Assembly (NCBI GenBank): GCA_030631385.1 | Contig: DAOVLG010000058.1 | Coordinates: 1-8,212, forward strand | DNA length: 8,212 bases | Direction: 5' to 3' | Source: Candidatus Coatesiibacteriota bacterium | GTDB taxonomy: Bacteria > RBG-13-66-14 | Shown here: in pieces, positions 5,976-8,212 of the stretch | Layout of the letters: every line of letters starts with the position of its first letter | Position numbering within the stretch: the stretch's first letter is position 1 | Position numbers and translations under genes: made by a program | The notes under the pieces: generated by a model | Database searches by the model: none | The model's input: the letters and a program-made list of their open reading frames with translations, nothing else | Told to the model about the DNA's origin: nothing

Positions 5976-7223
5976 GGTCAGACACTCTCCGAAAGGATCA
6001 TCTCCGCCCACTGCGGCAGGGAGGTTGAGCCCGGTGAGCTCGTGATCGCCGAGGTGGACGCCGCCCTGGTCCAGGACGGCACCGGTCCGCTGTCGGTGAG
6101 CGAGCTGGAGAGGGCGGGCTACGTCCGGGCCGCACATCCCTCCAGGACGGTCATCTTCTTAGACCACTCCTCCCCCAGCTCGCGCAAGGAGCTCTCCAAC
6201 GCCCACAATATTCTCCGCGACTTCGCCGCCGAGACCGGGGTGATCGTCTCCGAGATCGGCGACGGGGTCTGCCACCAGCGCATGGTCGAGGACTACACCC
6301 GCCCCGGCGATCTCCTCGTCGGGGCCGATTCCCACACCGTCACCTCGGGTGCCCTGGGAGCCTTCGCCACCGGCATGGGTTCCACCGACGTGGCCTTCGC
6401 CATCGCCCTGGGGAAGGTCTGGCTGCGCGTGCCGGAGAGCTTCAAGATCGAACTCACCGGTTCCCTACCCGCCGGGGTGTACGCCAAGGACCTCATGCTC
6501 TCGATCATCGGCCGCATCGGCGCCGACGGCGCGACCTACAAGTCGTTGGACTTCGTCGGTCCGGCGGCGGGTGAACTGACCATGTCCGAGCGTTTCACCC
6601 TGTCAAACATGTCGGTGGAGGCCGGTGCCAAGGCCGGTATCTTCGCCGCCGATGAGAAAACGAAGGCATACCTAAAAGAGGTCGGACGTCCGGGGGATTA
6701 CCGAAAGATCACCCCCGATCCCGACGCGGTCTACGAGAAGACCTTCACCTTCGACCTGGGAAAGATCGAACCCACGGTTAGCTTTCCCCATACGGTGGAC
6801 AACACGCGCCCCGTGGGCGAGGCCAGGGGGATCAAGATAAACCAGGCCTTCATCGGGACCTGCACCAACGGCCGCCTGGACGATCTCCGCATCGCCGCCG
6901 AGATAGTCAAGGGGAAGAAGGTTGCCGGGGGAGTTCGGTTTCTGATCTGCCCCGCCTCCCGGAAGGTGTACCTGGCCGCCCTCGGCGATGGCCTGTTGGA
7001 GACCTTCGTCGCCGCCGGCGGGACGGTGCTTCCCCCCGGCTGTGGGCCGTGCGTGGGGATTCACCAGGGGGTCCTGGGCGACGGCGAGGTCTGCATCGCC
7101 ACCCAGAACCGGAACTTCCACGGCCGCATGGGCAACCCCGAGGGTTTCATCTACCTCGCCTCCCCGGCGACGGTGGCCGCCTCGGCCCTGACCGGGGAGA
7201 TAACCGATTCCCGCCGGGTTTGA
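5973..7223 (+). CDS. Aconitase-type hydro-lyase large subunit (LeuC/homoaconitase family)
   Basis: This is the large subunit of a two-chain iron-sulfur hydro-lyase that most likely interconverts citrate and isocitrate through aconitate. The [4Fe-4S] ligands are Cys297 in GTCTNGR and Cys357 and Cys360 in PGCGPC. Other family blocks are LDHSSPSS (63-70), GVCHQ (98-102), GADSHT (117-122) and QNRNFHGRMGNP (378-389). The end, LASPATVAASALTGEI (395-410), is typical. At 416 residues it has the length of the archaeal-type LeuC group rather than single-chain AcnA/AcnB. The family alone covers isopropylmalate isomerase, homoaconitase and related enzymes; the flanking citrate synthase-like and isocitrate dehydrogenase genes point to aconitase activity. 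It follows the synthase gene by 58 bases. The exposed cluster of this family is usually oxygen-sensitive. Confidence 0.85.
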   Translation: MGQTLSERIISAHCGREVEPGELVIAEVDAALVQDGTGPLSVSELERAGYVRAAHPSRTVIFLDHSSPSSRKELSNAHNILRDFAAETGVIVSEIGDGVCHQRMVEDYTRPGDLLVGADSHTVTSGALGAFATGMGSTDVAFAIALGKVWLRVPESFKIELTGSLPAGVYAKDLMLSIIGRIGADGATYKSLDFVGPAAGELTMSERFTLSNMSVEAGAKAGIFAADEKTKAYLKEVGRPGDYRKITPDPDAVYEKTFTFDLGKIEPTVSFPHTVDNTRPVGEARGIKINQAFIGTCTNGRLDDLRIAAEIVKGKKVAGGVRFLICPASRKVYLAALGDGLLETFVAAGGTVLPPGCGPCVGIHQGVLGDGEVCIATQNRNFHGRMGNPEGFIYLASPATVAASALTGEITDSRRV

Positions 7224-7248
7224 GCTGGATTGGCAAGGAGGCTCTTCC

Positions 7249-7749
7249 GTGGACGTACTGAAAGGCCGGGCGTTCAAGTTCGGCGATGGCATCTCCACCG
7301 ACCACATCACTCCGGGACGCTACTTTCACCTCCGCAACGACCTGCCAAAACTGGCCGAGCACACCCTGGAGGATGCGGACCCCACCTTCGCCTCCCGGGT
7401 GCGGCCCGGCGACTTCGTGGTGGGCGGGCGCAACTTCGGCCTGGGCTCCTCCCGGGAGCACGCCCCACGGGTGATAAGGGAGTGCGGCGTTTCGGCGGTG
7501 ATGGCGAAGTCCTTCGCCCGCATCTTCTACCGCAACTCATTCAACGTGGGGCGTCCCGTGCTGAAGTGTGACGCCGCCGGCATCGAGGAGGGGGATGAGC
7601 TCGAGGTGGACCTCGGTGTGGGCGTCGTGCGCAACCTGACCAAGAAAACCGAGATAAGCTTCGCCCCGATCCCGGAGTTCATGCGTAGACTTTTGGCCGA
7701 CGGCGGCCTCACCGATCACATCGCCAAGTACGGAACCTTCAAACTGTAA
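7249..7749 (+). CDS. Aconitase-type hydro-lyase small subunit (LeuD/homoaconitase family)
   Basis: The 166-residue protein is the swivelling small subunit that completes the active site of the large subunit just upstream. GDGISTDHITPGRYF (12-26) is the family opening, VVGGRNFGLGSSREHAP (57-73) carries the substrate-binding GSSREHAP motif, and SFARIFYRNSFNVGRPVL (88-105) follows. The specificity loop after PGRY reads FHLRN (26-30). In homoaconitases an Arg in this loop is known to help recognise a longer, carboxylate-bearing substrate, so Arg29 is in line with citrate rather than isopropylmalate; the exact alignment is inference. The GTG start at 7249 is supported by AAGGAGG (7235-7241) with seven bases of spacing. 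The gap to the large subunit is 25 bases and to isocitrate dehydrogenase only seven, so they are co-transcribed. Confidence 0.87.
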   Translation: MDVLKGRAFKFGDGISTDHITPGRYFHLRNDLPKLAEHTLEDADPTFASRVRPGDFVVGGRNFGLGSSREHAPRVIRECGVSAVMAKSFARIFYRNSFNVGRPVLKCDAAGIEEGDELEVDLGVGVVRNLTKKTEISFAPIPEFMRRLLADGGLTDHIAKYGTFKL

Positions 7750-7756
7750 GGAGAGT

Positions 7757-8212
<456 letters not shown>

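Noticed and set aside
4556..7749. Leucine or lysine (homocitrate) biosynthesis operon instead of citrate metabolism
   Set aside because: The next gene has the SLNVxLRQ motif of isocitrate dehydrogenase and not the isopropylmalate or homoisocitrate dehydrogenase pattern. The synthase also lacks a LeuA regulatory domain.

Overview
The window looks like chromosomal DNA from an anaerobic, GC-rich bacterium. The coding regions are clearly GC-rich and the two main intergenic regions are more AT-rich. The evidence for anaerobic life is indirect: a corrinoid adenosyltransferase, a Re-type citrate synthase in place of the usual Si type, and an oxygen-labile LeuCD-type aconitase. The phylum cannot be read from the sequence. 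No phage, transposon, CRISPR or defence genes were seen.

Layout. Positions 1-512 (minus) hold nearly all of a CobO/BtuR cob(I)alamin adenosyltransferase gene. Positions 680-936 (minus) hold a broken small gene resembling the DUF6125 family, whose N- and C-terminal parts are joined out of frame. A strong sigma70-like promoter lies upstream of it. Positions 937-1281 form a divergent intergenic region with a possible plus-strand promoter, three GTTTTTGG repeats and a 9-bp hairpin. Positions 1282-4258 (plus) are a translationally coupled three-gene operon: a methylenetetrahydrofolate-reductase-like protein, a stand-alone MetE N-terminal-like domain, and a MetE catalytic-domain protein with all four zinc ligands. 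Positions 4259-4555 form a second intergenic region with a foldable three-way-junction RNA candidate and a good promoter. Positions 4556-8212 (plus) are a second operon: Re-citrate synthase-like, aconitase/isopropylmalate-isomerase-type large and small subunits, and NADP-type isocitrate dehydrogenase, which is cut by the window end.

How they work together. The first plus-strand operon is best read as a one-carbon to methionine (or related thiol methylation) module, in which the MTHFR-like protein may provide or handle the methyl-folate used by a two-polypeptide MetE. The second operon encodes the oxidative route from acetyl-CoA and oxaloacetate through citrate and isocitrate to 2-oxoglutarate, the glutamate precursor. 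It uses enzymes of the leucine/lysine-pathway type for its first two steps. The most unusual items are the MTHFR-like/split-MetE cassette, the structured element between the operons, and the decayed DUF6125-like gene behind an intact promoter.
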